Shown in pieces: positions 25,853-36,201 of a DNA stretch of 64,000 bases; positions within the stretch are counted from its first letter, which is position 1; each line of letters begins with the position of its first letter. A program made the translations under genes and the position numbers. The stretch spans positions 124,001 to 188,000 of the forward strand of contig JALONN010000002.1 in assembly GCA_025454915.1 (NCBI GenBank), given 5' to 3'. The notes beneath the pieces are model-generated. The model searched no databases, was not told the DNA's origin, and saw only the letters and a list, made by a program, of their open reading frames with translations. This stretch comes from Raineya sp. Its GTDB lineage: Bacteria > Bacteroidota > Bacteroidia > Cytophagales > Thermonemataceae.

Positions 25853-25912
25853 ATTGAATATTTTTTTCATTTCTAACTACTCAAAATATTATATATTGTA
25901 TAAATCTATTCT

Positions 25913-26671
25913 ATGAAAATCTTTATCAAAATTTTATTAGCCTTTATAATCCTTATTAATATTTCAAGTTGTATTTCTCAAAAAGGCATAGCTTTCAAGT
26001 CTAAAGAAGTTTACAAATCTGATAATTTAATTATTATTCAAATTGCTGAGAACTCTTATCAGCACATTTCATTCAAACAAACCAATGATTTTGGCAATGT
26101 TCCATGTAATGGTCTTATTGTAAAAAATAGCAATGAAGCCATTATTTTTGATACACCAACCAATGATAAAAATTCAGAAGAACTGATAAAATGGATCAAA
26201 GATGTGCTTCATTGTCAGATAAATGCTGTTATCCCTACACACTTTCATGATGACTGTTTAGGAGGTTTGAAAGCATTTCATGATAATAACATTTCTTCTT
26301 ATGCTAATTTTAAGACTATTGAGCTTGCCGAAGAAAATAAAGCCGTTGTTCCTAAAAATAGCTTTAGAGATTCTCTTATTTTGAAGGTTGGAAAAGAAAA
26401 TATTATCGCAAAGTTCTGTGGAGAAGGGCACACCAAAGACAATGTAATAGGTTATTTTCCTAGTGAAGATGTAATGTTTGGTGGTTGTCTCATAAAAGAG
26501 CTTAATGCTAGTAAAGGTTATTTGGGGGATGCTAATTTAAAAGATTGGTCTAATACTGTTGAAAAGGTAAAAAAGAGCTATCCAAATGTAAAAGTTGTTA
26601 TTCCTGGACATGGCAAATATGGAAATAGCAAACTTCTTGATTACACAATTAATTTATTTAGAAAACCTTAG
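25913..26671 (+). CDS. Subclass B1 metallo-beta-lactamase, probable lipoprotein
   Basis: 252 residues. All six B1 zinc ligands are present: H110, H112 and D114 in PTHFHDDCLGG, H173 in GEGHTKDN, C192 in GGCLIKEL and H233 in IPGHG. Lys195 sits three residues after C192, like Lys224, which contacts the antibiotic carboxylate. This combination separates true B1 beta-lactamases from the general MBL fold. The N-terminus has a lipobox (NISSC, Cys20), so the enzyme may be membrane-anchored as NDM-1 is. Carbapenem hydrolysis is typical of the subclass but not shown. No mobile element, integron or regulator flanks it, so it looks like a resident chromosomal gene of this lineage. Confidence 0.92.
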   Translation: MKIFIKILLAFIILINISSCISQKGIAFKSKEVYKSDNLIIIQIAENSYQHISFKQTNDFGNVPCNGLIVKNSNEAIIFDTPTNDKNSEELIKWIKDVLHCQINAVIPTHFHDDCLGGLKAFHDNNISSYANFKTIELAEENKAVVPKNSFRDSLILKVGKENIIAKFCGEGHTKDNVIGYFPSEDVMFGGCLIKELNASKGYLGDANLKDWSNTVEKVKKSYPNVKVVIPGHGKYGNSKLLDYTINLFRKP

Positions 26672-26675
26672 GTTT

Positions 26676-26716
26676 ATCTACAAGGTGCTTAGTTTTGTTC
26701 TAAACACCTTGTAGAT
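26676..26716. terminator. Hairpin between convergent bla and nudix genes
   Basis: ATCTACAAGGTG and CACCTTGTAGAT form a perfect 12-bp stem that continues inward with one mismatch to about 17 bp. There is no T-run on either side. Confidence 0.6.
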
Positions 26717-26731
26717 TTCCAAATATCACCT

Positions 26732-27358
26732 TTACAACACTTCTAATAACTCACTTAACATCATGGCAGTAGCTCCCCAAATAATTTTACCATTCACATC
26801 ATAGTAAGGCGTTTCAAAGCTATATTGTGGGGTTGTAATAGTTGTTTTTTTTATTGTTTCAGGATGTTTAAGATGTTTTATATTAGCAGAAAAGATTTCT
26901 GCCACTTCACTTGGGTTAGGTTTTAATATTGGAGGTTTTTCTGCATATGCAAGTGTTGGATATACCATAAAATTACTTGCAAAAACAAATAATGGGCTAA
27001 GTTGCCCTATCACCTTAATTTGTGAAGTATCCAAATGTACTTCTTCCTCTGCTTCTCTTAAAGCTGTATGAATCAAATTCTTATCTGTTTCCTCTTTTTT
27101 TCCACCAGGAAAAGCTACTTGCCCACTATGTACACCTTTTTCGGTACTTGGTCGAAGAATAAAAGGTATATGTAATTGATTTACTTCTGGATATAATAAA
27201 ATAAGCACACCACCTTCTCTTGTTTGCTCATTAGGTTGCATATCAAAATAACGATTTTTGAATGTATCAGAAACCATTTTTATTTGAGAGTGCATCCCTG
27301 GCAAGCCTTGTTCTATTCTTTTCTCTATTGCTTTTATTTTTTCTTCAAAGTTTATCAT
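26732..27358 (-). CDS. NUDIX hydrolase, CoA pyrophosphatase-like
   Basis: 208 residues. The Nudix box is GGKKEETDKNLIHTALREAEEEVHL: G, E, RE and EE are all in place with family spacing. Just before it is the RPSTEKGVHSGQVAFPGG segment typical of the NudL/NUDT7 group, which splits CoA and its derivatives into phosphopantetheine and 3',5'-ADP. General Nudix activity is certain; CoA specificity is an inference from this segment. The start overlaps the stop of purB by 4 bases, so translation is coupled to purB. Confidence 0.88.
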   Translation of the reverse strand: MINFEEKIKAIEKRIEQGLPGMHSQIKMVSDTFKNRYFDMQPNEQTREGGVLILLYPEVNQLHIPFILRPSTEKGVHSGQVAFPGGKKEETDKNLIHTALREAEEEVHLDTSQIKVIGQLSPLFVFASNFMVYPTLAYAEKPPILKPNPSEVAEIFSANIKHLKHPETIKKTTITTPQYSFETPYYDVNGKIIWGATAMMLSELLEVL

Positions 27359-28695
27359 AACACTTTTCCTATATAATTGTATGGGCTGATAGCCTTTAAT
27401 TCTTCTTTTATATGTTCTTCTAACTGCAATTCTTCTATAAAAGTTTTGATAGAATTTTGGGTTATTTTATCCTGAGTCCTTGTAAGATTTTTAAGTGCCT
27501 CATAAGGTTTAGGATACCCTTCTCTTCTTAAAATAGTCTGAATTGCCTCAGCCACAACAGCCCAGTTTTCTTCTAAATCATCTTTCAAGGCTTGTTCATT
27601 AAGTTCTAGCTTATCTATACCTTTTAAAAGAGATTTATAAGCAATCAGTGTATGTGAAAATGGTATTCCAATATTTCTGAGAACTGTTGAGTCTGTCAGA
27701 TCTCTTTGCAACCTTGATATGGGTAATTTTGAAGAAAGATGTTCTAAAATAGCATTAGCAATGCCCAAGTTACCTTCTGCATTTTCAAAATCAATTGGAT
27801 TTACTTTGTGTGGCATGGCTGATGAGCCTACCTCATTTGGATTTATTTTCTGTTTAAAATATCCCATAGAAATATACTGCCAGATATCACGAGCAAAATC
27901 TATCAGGATAGTATTGAGTCTTCTGAAATTATCAAAAATTGCAGCTAAATTGTCATAATGTTCTATTTGTGTTGTTGGATAGCTTCTGTCTAATCCTAAA
28001 CTTTTTACAAAATTATCTGCAAACTGATGCCATTCTACTTTGGGGTAAGCCACATAATGAGCATTCATGTTACCTGTTGCCCCCCCAAATTTAGCAGAAA
28101 AAGGAATATTTTTCAATTGCTCTTTTTGCCCCAAAAGTCTGGAAGAGAACACTTTCCACTCTTTTCCTATTGTAGTTGGGCTGGCTGGTTGCCCATGTGT
28201 ATGAGCAAGCATAGGTATATTTTTCCAAGTTTCAGCAAAAAAGTCTATTTTCTCAATTAGTTTATTAAGCGTAGGCAATACAACATCATTCAACGCATGT
28301 TTTAGGCTCAAAGGGATAGCTGTATTGTTAATATCCTGAGATGTTAATCCAAAATGTATAAACTCCTGATAATTTGATATTTCTACTTTTTCAAAATAAT
28401 TTTTAATAAAATACTCTACAGCCTTTACATCATGATTTGTAGTTCTTTCAATATTCTTAATGCTTTCAGCATCCTCTACACTAAATTTTATGTATAGCTC
28501 TCTTAATTTATCAAAAAGATTCCCATCAAAGTTTTGGAGTTGAGGAAGTGATTGTTGGCAAAGAGCTATAAAGTATTCAATTTCTACCCACACCCGATAG
28601 CGAATCAATCCATATTCAGAAAAATATTCAGATAAGTCTTTGGTTTGTGAATGATACCTCCCATCTATAGGCGAAATGGCAAAAAGCGTACTCAT
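27355..28695 (-). CDS. purB: Adenylosuccinate lyase
   Basis: 446 residues, the E. coli-type PurB. SPIDGRYHSQTKDLSEYFSEYGLI opens the protein, TTNHDVKAVEYFI and FGLTSQDINNTAIPL are the mid-protein substrate loops, and SSAMPHKVNPIDFENAEGN is the fumarase/aspartase superfamily signature with the catalytic Ser. It catalyses two fumarate-releasing steps of purine synthesis (SAICAR to AICAR, adenylosuccinate to AMP). The gene overlaps the downstream nudix gene and is divergent from groES. Confidence 0.97.
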   Translation of the reverse strand: MSTLFAISPIDGRYHSQTKDLSEYFSEYGLIRYRVWVEIEYFIALCQQSLPQLQNFDGNLFDKLRELYIKFSVEDAESIKNIERTTNHDVKAVEYFIKNYFEKVEISNYQEFIHFGLTSQDINNTAIPLSLKHALNDVVLPTLNKLIEKIDFFAETWKNIPMLAHTHGQPASPTTIGKEWKVFSSRLLGQKEQLKNIPFSAKFGGATGNMNAHYVAYPKVEWHQFADNFVKSLGLDRSYPTTQIEHYDNLAAIFDNFRRLNTILIDFARDIWQYISMGYFKQKINPNEVGSSAMPHKVNPIDFENAEGNLGIANAILEHLSSKLPISRLQRDLTDSTVLRNIGIPFSHTLIAYKSLLKGIDKLELNEQALKDDLEENWAVVAEAIQTILRREGYPKPYEALKNLTRTQDKITQNSIKTFIEELQLEEHIKEELKAISPYNYIGKVL

Positions 28696-28800
28696 AAAAA
28701 TAATGTTGATGTTTAGAAAAGAAGCCGCAATTTAAATAAACTTTAATAAACACGAGAAATAAAAAATGCTTTTAAAGTTATCTGACAAATCCTGAAAAAA

Positions 28801-28819
28801 TGTCAGTATTTTACTGACA
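28801..28819. promoter_or_regulatory. Inverted repeat in the purB-groES intergenic region
   Basis: TGTCAGTA, TTT, TACTGACA is a perfect 8-bp inverted repeat 160 bp before groES. A further GACA lies at 28784-28787. No CIRCE element is present, so this may be an alternative heat-shock or enhancer-type operator. The htpG upstream region carries only related GACA words, not the same palindrome. Confidence 0.4.
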
Positions 28820-28908
28820 GTACCATATCAACCTTTTTTAAATACAAAACAATGATTATCAAGTATTTATATTTTTAAAATATTTTGTACAATCAGTAAT
28901 AAAAAGAA

Positions 28909-28925
28909 CTGGCATACAAAATGCA
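28909..28925 (+). promoter_or_regulatory. Candidate sigma-54 promoter of groESL
   Basis: CTGGCATACAAAATGCA has GG and GC exactly 10 bases apart and fits YTGGCA-N6-(T)TGCA with a mismatch at the -13 T. The start of transcription would be near 28936, leaving about 42 bases of leader before groES. No good TAnnTTTG element was found closer. Confidence 0.35.
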
Positions 28926-28977
28926 ATAAGGCAAGTACGAAAATTTTAGCATTGTCTAAACATAAACATTAAAAAAT

Positions 28978-29262
28978 ATGGCAAAGAATAAGTTGAAAAT
29001 CACTCCTCTTGCTGACAGAGTTCTTGTAGAACCTGCTGCTGCTGAAACAAAAACAGCTTCTGGTATTATCATCCCTGACACTGTGAAAGAAAAACCTCAA
29101 AAAGGCACAGTAGTAGCTGTCGGAAAAGGTAAAAAAGATGAGCCTATGACAGTGAAAGAAGGTGATGCTATTCTTTATGGCAAATACGCAGGTACAGAAA
29201 TTACAGTTGATGGAAAAGAGTATCTGATTATGCGTGAATCTGACATTTTTGCTATTCTTTAA
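28978..29262 (+). CDS. groES: Co-chaperonin GroES
   Basis: 94 residues. [38 protein letters not shown] is the N-terminal barrel plus the mobile loop (GIIIP) that docks on Gro[18 protein letters not shown] and [13 protein letters not shown] complete the heptamer subunit. It caps the GroEL ring. It is followed after 68 bp by groEL with no terminator between, the usual two-gene operon. Confidence 0.98.
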   Translation: MAKNKLKITPLADRVLVEPAAAETKTASGIIIPDTVKEKPQKGTVVAVGKGKKDEPMTVKEGDAILYGKYAGTEITVDGKEYLIMRESDIFAIL

Positions 29263-29324
29263 TCTGAAGTATTAACTTCAAAACAACATTTCCCTTTCAT
29301 TAATTAAAAACCAATAAAACGTAA

Positions 29325-30959
<1,635 letters not shown>

Positions 30960-30975
30960 TATTTGCCTCCAAAAG

Positions 30976-31005
30976 AAAAGCCACTCTAAATAGAGTGGCT
31001 TTTTT
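30976..31005. terminator. Bidirectional terminator after groEL
   Basis: AAAAGCCACTCTA and TAGAGTGGCTTTT form a 13-bp stem with flanking A and T runs. It overlaps the stop codon of the convergent di-haem peroxidase gene and can end both transcripts. Confidence 0.93.
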
Positions 31006-32218
31006 ATTTGATAAATGGATTAGACCATTTTTTATCTATATAAACATTTGTTCCACTAAGTGTTCGCATAAAGGCTACTAATGCATCTTTTTCTGTTTGT
31101 GTCAGTTGTAGATTTTGAGGATTTCCCTGAGGACGCAGTCTTGGATCAAGATTAGAGTTACCTGTTACACTAGCTATAGGTATCTGATTATAGTGATTTA
31201 CAACACCCAACAACTGATTTGTAAAACCATTGTGCATAAAAGCTCCATTGCTTGAGCCATCTACTTTTACAACATCTCTAATAGAAGGTGAGCGTGTAAC
31301 TGTATAATCTATTCCACCTCCAATGACACCTATTACACCATTATTTCCACTATTAGGAGCTATATCAAATTCTGGAGCTCTATGACAGCCTCCACAACCA
31401 GCACCCCCTCCAATTCGCACACCATTAGCATCTAGCTGAGGTGGAGCCAAAAATAAATTTTTTCCTTGATTCTCTAATGCAGTAAAATTTGCAAAAGGAG
31501 CCCCATCATTAGGAGCTGATGTTCTACCTGTATCATATTTAGAATCAAATGATTGGATACTTCTGATAAAGGAAGCTAAACATTCTTGCAATCTTGCTTC
31601 TGTAATTTCTGCATCACCATAAGCAGACTTGAACAATACTTGATAATAATTGATTGTTTTTAGTTTTACGAGTAAATCATTAAGGCTTGGATCTCCATCT
31701 TGTCCACTATACCCCATTTCTTTATGGTCTTGAATAGGTTTGGTAGTCTGATTTTCTAAAGAAGTGGCTCTTTCATCCCAGAAAAAACGTGTTTCTGTAG
31801 AAAATGCTGCATTGATTAGTCTCATAGAATGTCTTCCTGTTGTACCATTTACACCTGTGCTTGCCAAATTGGGGTCTCCGAATGCTGAACTTTGCTGATG
31901 ACAACTGGCACATGCTACTGTGTTATTGGTTGATAAATTTTTATCATAAAATAACACTCTTCCCAAAGTGGCTTTTGCATTAGAAGCAACTGTTCCATTT
32001 CTTTTTGTGATATAAAAGGGAATGGTTTGATTTGCATAGTTTCCTAAATTCTTCAAATCGATATTAGTACCAAAATACTCTGTTAGTACAGACGCATCTA
32101 ACTCATCTTGTGATGGTGTTGGCAATTCTGTATCATTTCCCGACTTTTTACTACATGCCCCTAAAAGTAAAGCCATGAGTAAAATTCCCTTGTTAAAAAT
32201 TAAGTTGCTTCTAAACAT
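31004..32218 (-). CDS. Di-haem cytochrome c peroxidase/MauG family lipoprotein
   Basis: 404 residues. The lipobox ends at Cys22 (LLLGACSK). Two c-type haem sites are visible: C103-AS-C106-H107 and C275-GG-C278-H279. The domain order is that of bacterial cytochrome c peroxidases, with LGRVLFYDKNLS before the first haem and SPSIRDV and FMHNGF in the second half. It would reduce periplasmic peroxide or oxidise a protein substrate, drawing electrons from small cytochromes. Together with the OxyR-catalase cassette it gives a second peroxide-related function in the window, though 12 kb away. Its 3' end overlaps the groEL terminator. Confidence 0.92.
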   Translation of the reverse strand: MFRSNLIFNKGILLMALLLGACSKKSGNDTELPTPSQDELDASVLTEYFGTNIDLKNLGNYANQTIPFYITKRNGTVASNAKATLGRVLFYDKNLSTNNTVACASCHQQSSAFGDPNLASTGVNGTTGRHSMRLINAAFSTETRFFWDERATSLENQTTKPIQDHKEMGYSGQDGDPSLNDLLVKLKTINYYQVLFKSAYGDAEITEARLQECLASFIRSIQSFDSKYDTGRTSAPNDGAPFANFTALENQGKNLFLAPPQLDANGVRIGGGAGCGGCHRAPEFDIAPNSGNNGVIGVIGGGIDYTVTRSPSIRDVVKVDGSSNGAFMHNGFTNQLLGVVNHYNQIPIASVTGNSNLDPRLRPQGNPQNLQLTQTEKDALVAFMRTLSGTNVYIDKKWSNPFIK

Positions 32219-32303
32219 AAGTAAACAATTTTTTTAGTTTAGATATAACTGTTGTTAAAAGGTTTAAGAACACCTCTAATTTTTTTTGATAGTCACCTGT
32301 TTC

Positions 32304-32336
32304 TTTCTTATTTTCCGATTTTTATGATTATCTTTG
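32304..32336 (+). promoter_or_regulatory. Probable promoter of the aldehyde dehydrogenase gene
   Basis: TATCTTTG (32329-32336) fits TAnnTTTG, with TTTC (32304-32307) 21 bases upstream as a one-mismatch -33. The start near 32343 leaves a 23-base leader. Confidence 0.5.
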
Positions 32337-32365
32337 CATAGAAAATACATAACAACGCATTTTTT

Positions 32366-33910
32366 ATGATAACAGCCCATCAAGAAATTCAAAGTATTTT
32401 AGAGAAGCTTGGTATTAAAGCAAATAACCCAGCTTACAGCACAGGCTTAGTTTGGGCAGAACTAAATAGCCAAAGAAATACAAGACAAATTTTTTCACCT
32501 ATTAATGGAGAATTGATAGCATCAGTGGAGATGGCTACTCCAGAAGATTATGAGACAGTTATAAAAAAAGCAGAAGAGGCTTTTAAAGTTTGGAGAAAAA
32601 TTCCTGCTCCCAAAAGAGGAGAAATTGTAAGACAGATTGGGGATAAATTAAGAGAAAATAAAGAAGCCTTAGGCAAATTAGTAACTTATGAGATGGGCAA
32701 AATCTTACAAGAAGGTTTGGGTGAGGTTCAAGAAATGATTGATATTTGTGATTTTGCTGTTGGACTTTCTCGTCAATTATATGGTTTGACAATGCATTCT
32801 GAACGCCCTGATCATCGCATGTATGAACAGTGGCATCCATTAGGGATTGTTGGTATCATCTCTGCATTTAACTTTCCAGTAGCTGTTTGGTCTTGGAATG
32901 CCATGATTGCCGCTGTTTGTGGAGATGTATGTGTATGGAAACCTTCAGAGAAAACACCTTTAACTGCATTGGCTTGCCAAAATATTATTGCTGATGTTTT
33001 AAAAAGTAATAATTTACCAGAAGGAGTATTTGGTTTAATTATTGGAGATGCTACTATTGGCGAAAAAATGTCTAATGATACAAGAGTACCTTTAGTTTCG
33101 GCTACAGGCTCTACTCGTATGGGTAAAAAAGTAGGTGAAGCAGTAGCTAAAAGACTTGGTAAGACCATTTTAGAACTTGGTGGTAATAATGCTATCATCA
33201 TCACCGAAAATGCTGATTTAGAAATGGCTATCAGAGCCACTTTGTTTGGAGCTGTGGGGACAGCTGGTCAGCGTTGTACAACTACTCGCAGACTGATTGT
33301 ACATGAGTCTGTTTATGAAGAAGTAAAAAATAGATTAGTAAAAACATACCCTAACTTACCAATTGGAAATCCTTTGGATTCTAAAACATTGGTAGGTCCA
33401 CTTATTGACCAAGATGCTGTTAAAATGTTTGAAAAAGCTTTGGAACATGTTCAGAAAGAAGGTGGTAAATTGCTTGTAGGTGGTACTGTTTTGTCTGAAA
33501 AAGGCAATTATGTAACTCCTGCTATTGTAGAAGCTCAAAATACTTATGAAATGGTACAAGAAGAAACTTTTGCACCTATTTTATATCTGATTAAATATAG
33601 TGGTGAAGTAGAAAATGCTATTGCTATCCAGAATGGTGTAAAACAAGGTCTTTCATCTTCTATTTTTACTACAAATTTATTGCAAGCAGAAACATTTTTG
33701 GCTTATGCTGGTTCAGATTGTGGTATTGCCAATGTAAATATTGGTACATCAGGAGCTGAAATTGGTGGTGCTTTTGGTGGTGAAAAAGAAACAGGAGGGG
33801 GCAGAGAATCAGGTTCTGATTCTTGGAAAGCTTATATGCGTCGTCAGACCAATACTATCAATTATAGTACTCAGTTACCTTTGGCTCAAGGAATAAAATT
33901 TGATTTTTAA
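32366..33910 (+). CDS. Aldehyde dehydrogenase, ALDH7 (antiquitin/AmaB)-like
   Basis: 514 residues. FNFPVAVWSWNAMIAAVCGD, E270 in LELGGNNA and the nucleophile C304 in GTAGQRCTTTRR are the ALDH active-site elements. The GQRCTTTRR form, SGAEIGGAFGGEKETGGGRESGSDSWKAYMRR near the end, and the N-terminal YSTGLVWAELNS are characteristic of the ALDH7 family, which oxidises alpha-aminoadipate semialdehyde in lysine breakdown. No other lysine catabolism gene is nearby, so this role is inferred from family membership. It appears to be a one-gene unit, followed 52 bp later by a response regulator gene. Confidence 0.92.
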   Translation: MITAHQEIQSILEKLGIKANNPAYSTGLVWAELNSQRNTRQIFSPINGELIASVEMATPEDYETVIKKAEEAFKVWRKIPAPKRGEIVRQIGDKLRENKEALGKLVTYEMGKILQEGLGEVQEMIDICDFAVGLSRQLYGLTMHSERPDHRMYEQWHPLGIVGIISAFNFPVAVWSWNAMIAAVCGDVCVWKPSEKTPLTALACQNIIADVLKSNNLPEGVFGLIIGDATIGEKMSNDTRVPLVSATGSTRMGKKVGEAVAKRLGKTILELGGNNAIIITENADLEMAIRATLFGAVGTAGQRCTTTRRLIVHESVYEEVKNRLVKTYPNLPIGNPLDSKTLVGPLIDQDAVKMFEKALEHVQKEGGKLLVGGTVLSEKGNYVTPAIVEAQNTYEMVQEETFAPILYLIKYSGEVENAIAIQNGVKQGLSSSIFTTNLLQAETFLAYAGSDCGIANVNIGTSGAEIGGAFGGEKETGGGRESGSDSWKAYMRRQTNTINYSTQLPLAQGIKFDF

Positions 33911-33962
33911 AAAAAAATTATTTATTTGCTAACTCAAATTTAACTCAATAATTCAGAACTAT

Positions 33963-34379
33963 ATGGCAGCCCAAAAACCTTATAAAGCTATTATGCTCAT
34001 TGATGATAATGAAATTGATAACCTTATTAACCAAAAAATTATAGAAGCATCTAATATATGTGACTATATTTTTACCCATACAGGAGGCAAAAGTGCTATT
34101 GAATTTTTGAGAAACATTGAGAAAATTGCTCCTATTACAGGTAATCAGGGTTTACCTGAGCTTATTTTTTTAGATATTGACATGCCCTTGATGGATGGGT
34201 TCCAATTCTTAGATGAGTTTGATACTTTAAGCCATACAACAAAAGAATATTGTAAGATTGTAATGCTTACATCCTCTATTAATCCACAAGACATGAGTAA
34301 ATCTAAGAAGTATCAATATGTAAAGAAATATATCAATAAACCTTTATCTCCTGATAATCTCAAAAAATTGGAGGTTTAG
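33963..34379 (+). CDS. Single-domain response regulator
   Basis: 138 residues, a receiver domain only. Acidic pocket D14/D15 (IMLIDDNEIDN), phospho-acceptor D71 (LIFLDIDMPLMDGF), Thr in VMLTSSI and the conserved Lys in YINKPLS. The IDDNEIDN start is the common form of CheY-like regulators in Bacteroidota. There is no output domain and no kinase beside it, so it probably passes phosphate or acts by protein contact. A 40-bp perfect palindrome follows as terminator. Confidence 0.92.
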   Translation: MAAQKPYKAIMLIDDNEIDNLINQKIIEASNICDYIFTHTGGKSAIEFLRNIEKIAPITGNQGLPELIFLDIDMPLMDGFQFLDEFDTLSHTTKEYCKIVMLTSSINPQDMSKSKKYQYVKKYINKPLSPDNLKKLEV

Positions 34380-34400
34380 ACTGACATATACTGACATTTT

Positions 34401-34440
34401 TACAAAAAGCACTTTTTTTTAAAAAAAAGTGCTTTTTGTA
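34401..34440. terminator. 40-bp perfect palindrome acting as terminator
   Basis: TACAAAAAGCACTTTTTTTT followed by its exact reverse complement. In RNA it gives a 20-bp hairpin with a T/A-rich tip, 22 bases after the response regulator stop. Confidence 0.8.
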
Positions 34441-34658
34441 TATCATAACATTCTTTTGGTAAAGCAATAATAGCCTTTCATAAAATAAATCATTTTTTTG
34501 TTTTTTAGTATATTATATTTGTCATTCAATTTTATTCCAAATAAAAGTTTGTTTTTAATTATTTTAAATATAACAAACAGTATCTTGTTTGGCATAACAT
34601 TTGTTTAACATTTATTATATTTTATCTTAAAATTTTTAATCAAAAAAAAATTATTCCT

Positions 34659-35123
34659 ATGAAAAGAATTATTCTTTCAGCAGCAGTTGTAGCTTCTTTA
34701 GCATTTGGTGGTTGCAAAAATAAAAATGCAGATAACCCTGTTCCTGTTCCTACAGGTAAAGCTACAATTACAGGTTTAGCAACTGTAGATTTAGACTTGA
34801 ACCAAGCTGGTCGTCAAGGATCTGTACCTGCTGGAACTAAAGTAACTGTTATCTTAAGTACAGAAGACCTAGTATTAAATCCTTCAGGTGGTGTAACTTA
34901 TGCTGATAAAGCGTATGATACAACTATTGGTGCTGATGGCAGATATAGTATAGAAGTTGATGCAGTTGATAAGCCTTTCACTGTTTCTGTACGTGGTGGT
35001 GATTTTGAAGCAAATCGTGTTCCTGCTGGTGGCGGTGCTGCTGTACGTGTAAAGTTTAGCGTTTCAGCTACAGATGTAACTGTTTACAAAGGTGGTTCAT
35101 TCATCCAAGATTTAGCTTACTAA
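34659..35123 (+). CDS. Lipoprotein with a predicted beta-sandwich
   Basis: 154 residues with a strong lipobox (LAFGGC, Cys19). The mature part, KATITGLATVDLDLNQAG to the end, alternates short beta strands and Gly/Asp turns: AGTKVTVILSTED, ADGRYSIEVDAVDKPFTVSVRGGDFEAN, VRVKFSVSATDVTVYKGGS. It resembles a carboxypeptidase-regulatory or transthyretin-like fold, but no family signature is clear. It lies 32 bp upstream of an outer membrane barrel gene in the same direction, so the two are probably co-expressed, and the lipoprotein may decorate or assemble with the barrel. The 218-bp region before it is AT-rich with a -7-like TATATTTG at 34514-34521 but no good -33. Confidence 0.8.
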   Translation: MKRIILSAAVVASLAFGGCKNKNADNPVPVPTGKATITGLATVDLDLNQAGRQGSVPAGTKVTVILSTEDLVLNPSGGVTYADKAYDTTIGADGRYSIEVDAVDKPFTVSVRGGDFEANRVPAGGGAAVRVKFSVSATDVTVYKGGSFIQDLAY

Positions 35124-35155
35124 TATTCTCCATTAACTAGAAACAGATTAATTCA

Positions 35156-36037
35156 ATGAAAAAAATATATTCTTTTCTTGCAGCATTCGCACTTTGTGCC
35201 AATGTATTTGCTCAAGATGAAACATCTTTAACTTCTAAAAAAGGGACTCCTATTTTACCTGAAGAAAAAGAATTTGCTATTGGAATTTCAGCAGAACCTT
35301 TTTTACAATACTTAGGTAATTTTGTGAATGGTAACACATTCAACAATTCTCCTGGATTTAGCTATGTTTCTAATACTTCTAATGTTCCTGTTGCTGTATT
35401 TGGTAAAAAAATGTTAAATGCAAATACTGCTCTTAGAGCGAGATTTGCTTTAAATACTGGAACAAATACTCAAAAAGCTATTGTATTTGCAAGTAACATA
35501 TCTCCTGATCCTTTAGCTCCTTCTTTCAATGAAGATTGGAGAACTGTAACATCTACAGATATTTTATTAGCTGGTGGATACGAAAAACGTAGAGGAAAAG
35601 GCAGATTACAAGGAATTTATGGTGGTGAATTTCTTTTTGGTGTATCTGGAAACAGAGTAAAATACCAATATGGAAATGCTATCACTCAAGATTTCAATGC
35701 TCCTGCAACTACTAATTTTGTTGGTAATGTGGATAATACCAATGGTTTTTCAAGAGTTTTAACAGAAAGAAATAGTGGAAATGTTTTTGTTGGTGCAAGA
35801 GCATTTGCAGGTGTTGAGTATTTCTTTGCTCCTAAAATCTCTATTGGTGGTGAATTTGGTTATACTTTAGGTGTAAACACACAAGGTAGAGGCTTAGTAA
35901 CTACTGAGACTTGGGATAGTGCTACTGGTGCTGTTCGTAAAATTGAAACTGAAGTATTCAGAAATGGTGGATTCACAGGCTTTGGTGCTGGATTAGATAA
36001 CCTTAATGGTGCTATCAACATTCTATTCTACTTCTAA
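35156..36037 (+). CDS. Outer membrane beta-barrel protein
   Basis: 293 residues with signal peptide (MKKIYSFLAAFALCANVFAQ). The mature protein consists of alternating-residue strands with aromatic girdle positions: EFAIGISAEPFLQYLG, NVPVAVFGKKML..ALRARFALNTG, DILLAGGYEKR, LQGIYGGEFLFGVSG, VFVGARAFAGVEYFFAPKISIGGEFGYTLGV. It ends in Phe (INILFYF), the C-terminal signal recognised by the BAM machinery. It resembles the 8-10 strand OmpA-like barrels. Function is unknown. It is co-directional with the preceding lipoprotein gene and is followed by a strong terminator. Confidence 0.85.
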   Translation: MKKIYSFLAAFALCANVFAQDETSLTSKKGTPILPEEKEFAIGISAEPFLQYLGNFVNGNTFNNSPGFSYVSNTSNVPVAVFGKKMLNANTALRARFALNTGTNTQKAIVFASNISPDPLAPSFNEDWRTVTSTDILLAGGYEKRRGKGRLQGIYGGEFLFGVSGNRVKYQYGNAITQDFNAPATTNFVGNVDNTNGFSRVLTERNSGNVFVGARAFAGVEYFFAPKISIGGEFGYTLGVNTQGRGLVTTETWDSATGAVRKIETEVFRNGGFTGFGAGLDNLNGAINILFYF

Positions 36038-36057
36038 TAGTACAACAAATATTTTTC

Positions 36058-36092
36058 AAAAACCCTACAAAATTAATTTTGTAGGGTTTTTT
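36058..36092. terminator. 34-bp perfect palindromic terminator
   Basis: AAAAACCCTACAAAATT followed by its exact reverse complement and two further T: a 17-bp stem with CCC/GGG core and T-run. Confidence 0.9.
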
Positions 36093-36201
36093 CTTATGTA
36101 AGAAATAAAAATTTTCATAAATACTTCTATTTCTTTGGCTTTTCTCTTTTCAAAGTCTTTTGCAAATTGTAATTTTGCCAAAATTTTTACTTCACAAAGC
36201 A

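Noticed and set aside
28740..28977. CIRCE element before groES
   Set aside because: No TTAGCACTC-N9-GAGTGCTAA or close variant is present; only a TGTCAGTA/TACTGACA repeat is found.
32812..33240. 142-codon frame on the minus strand
   Set aside because: Antisense to the catalytic core of the aldehyde dehydrogenase gene; no independent support.
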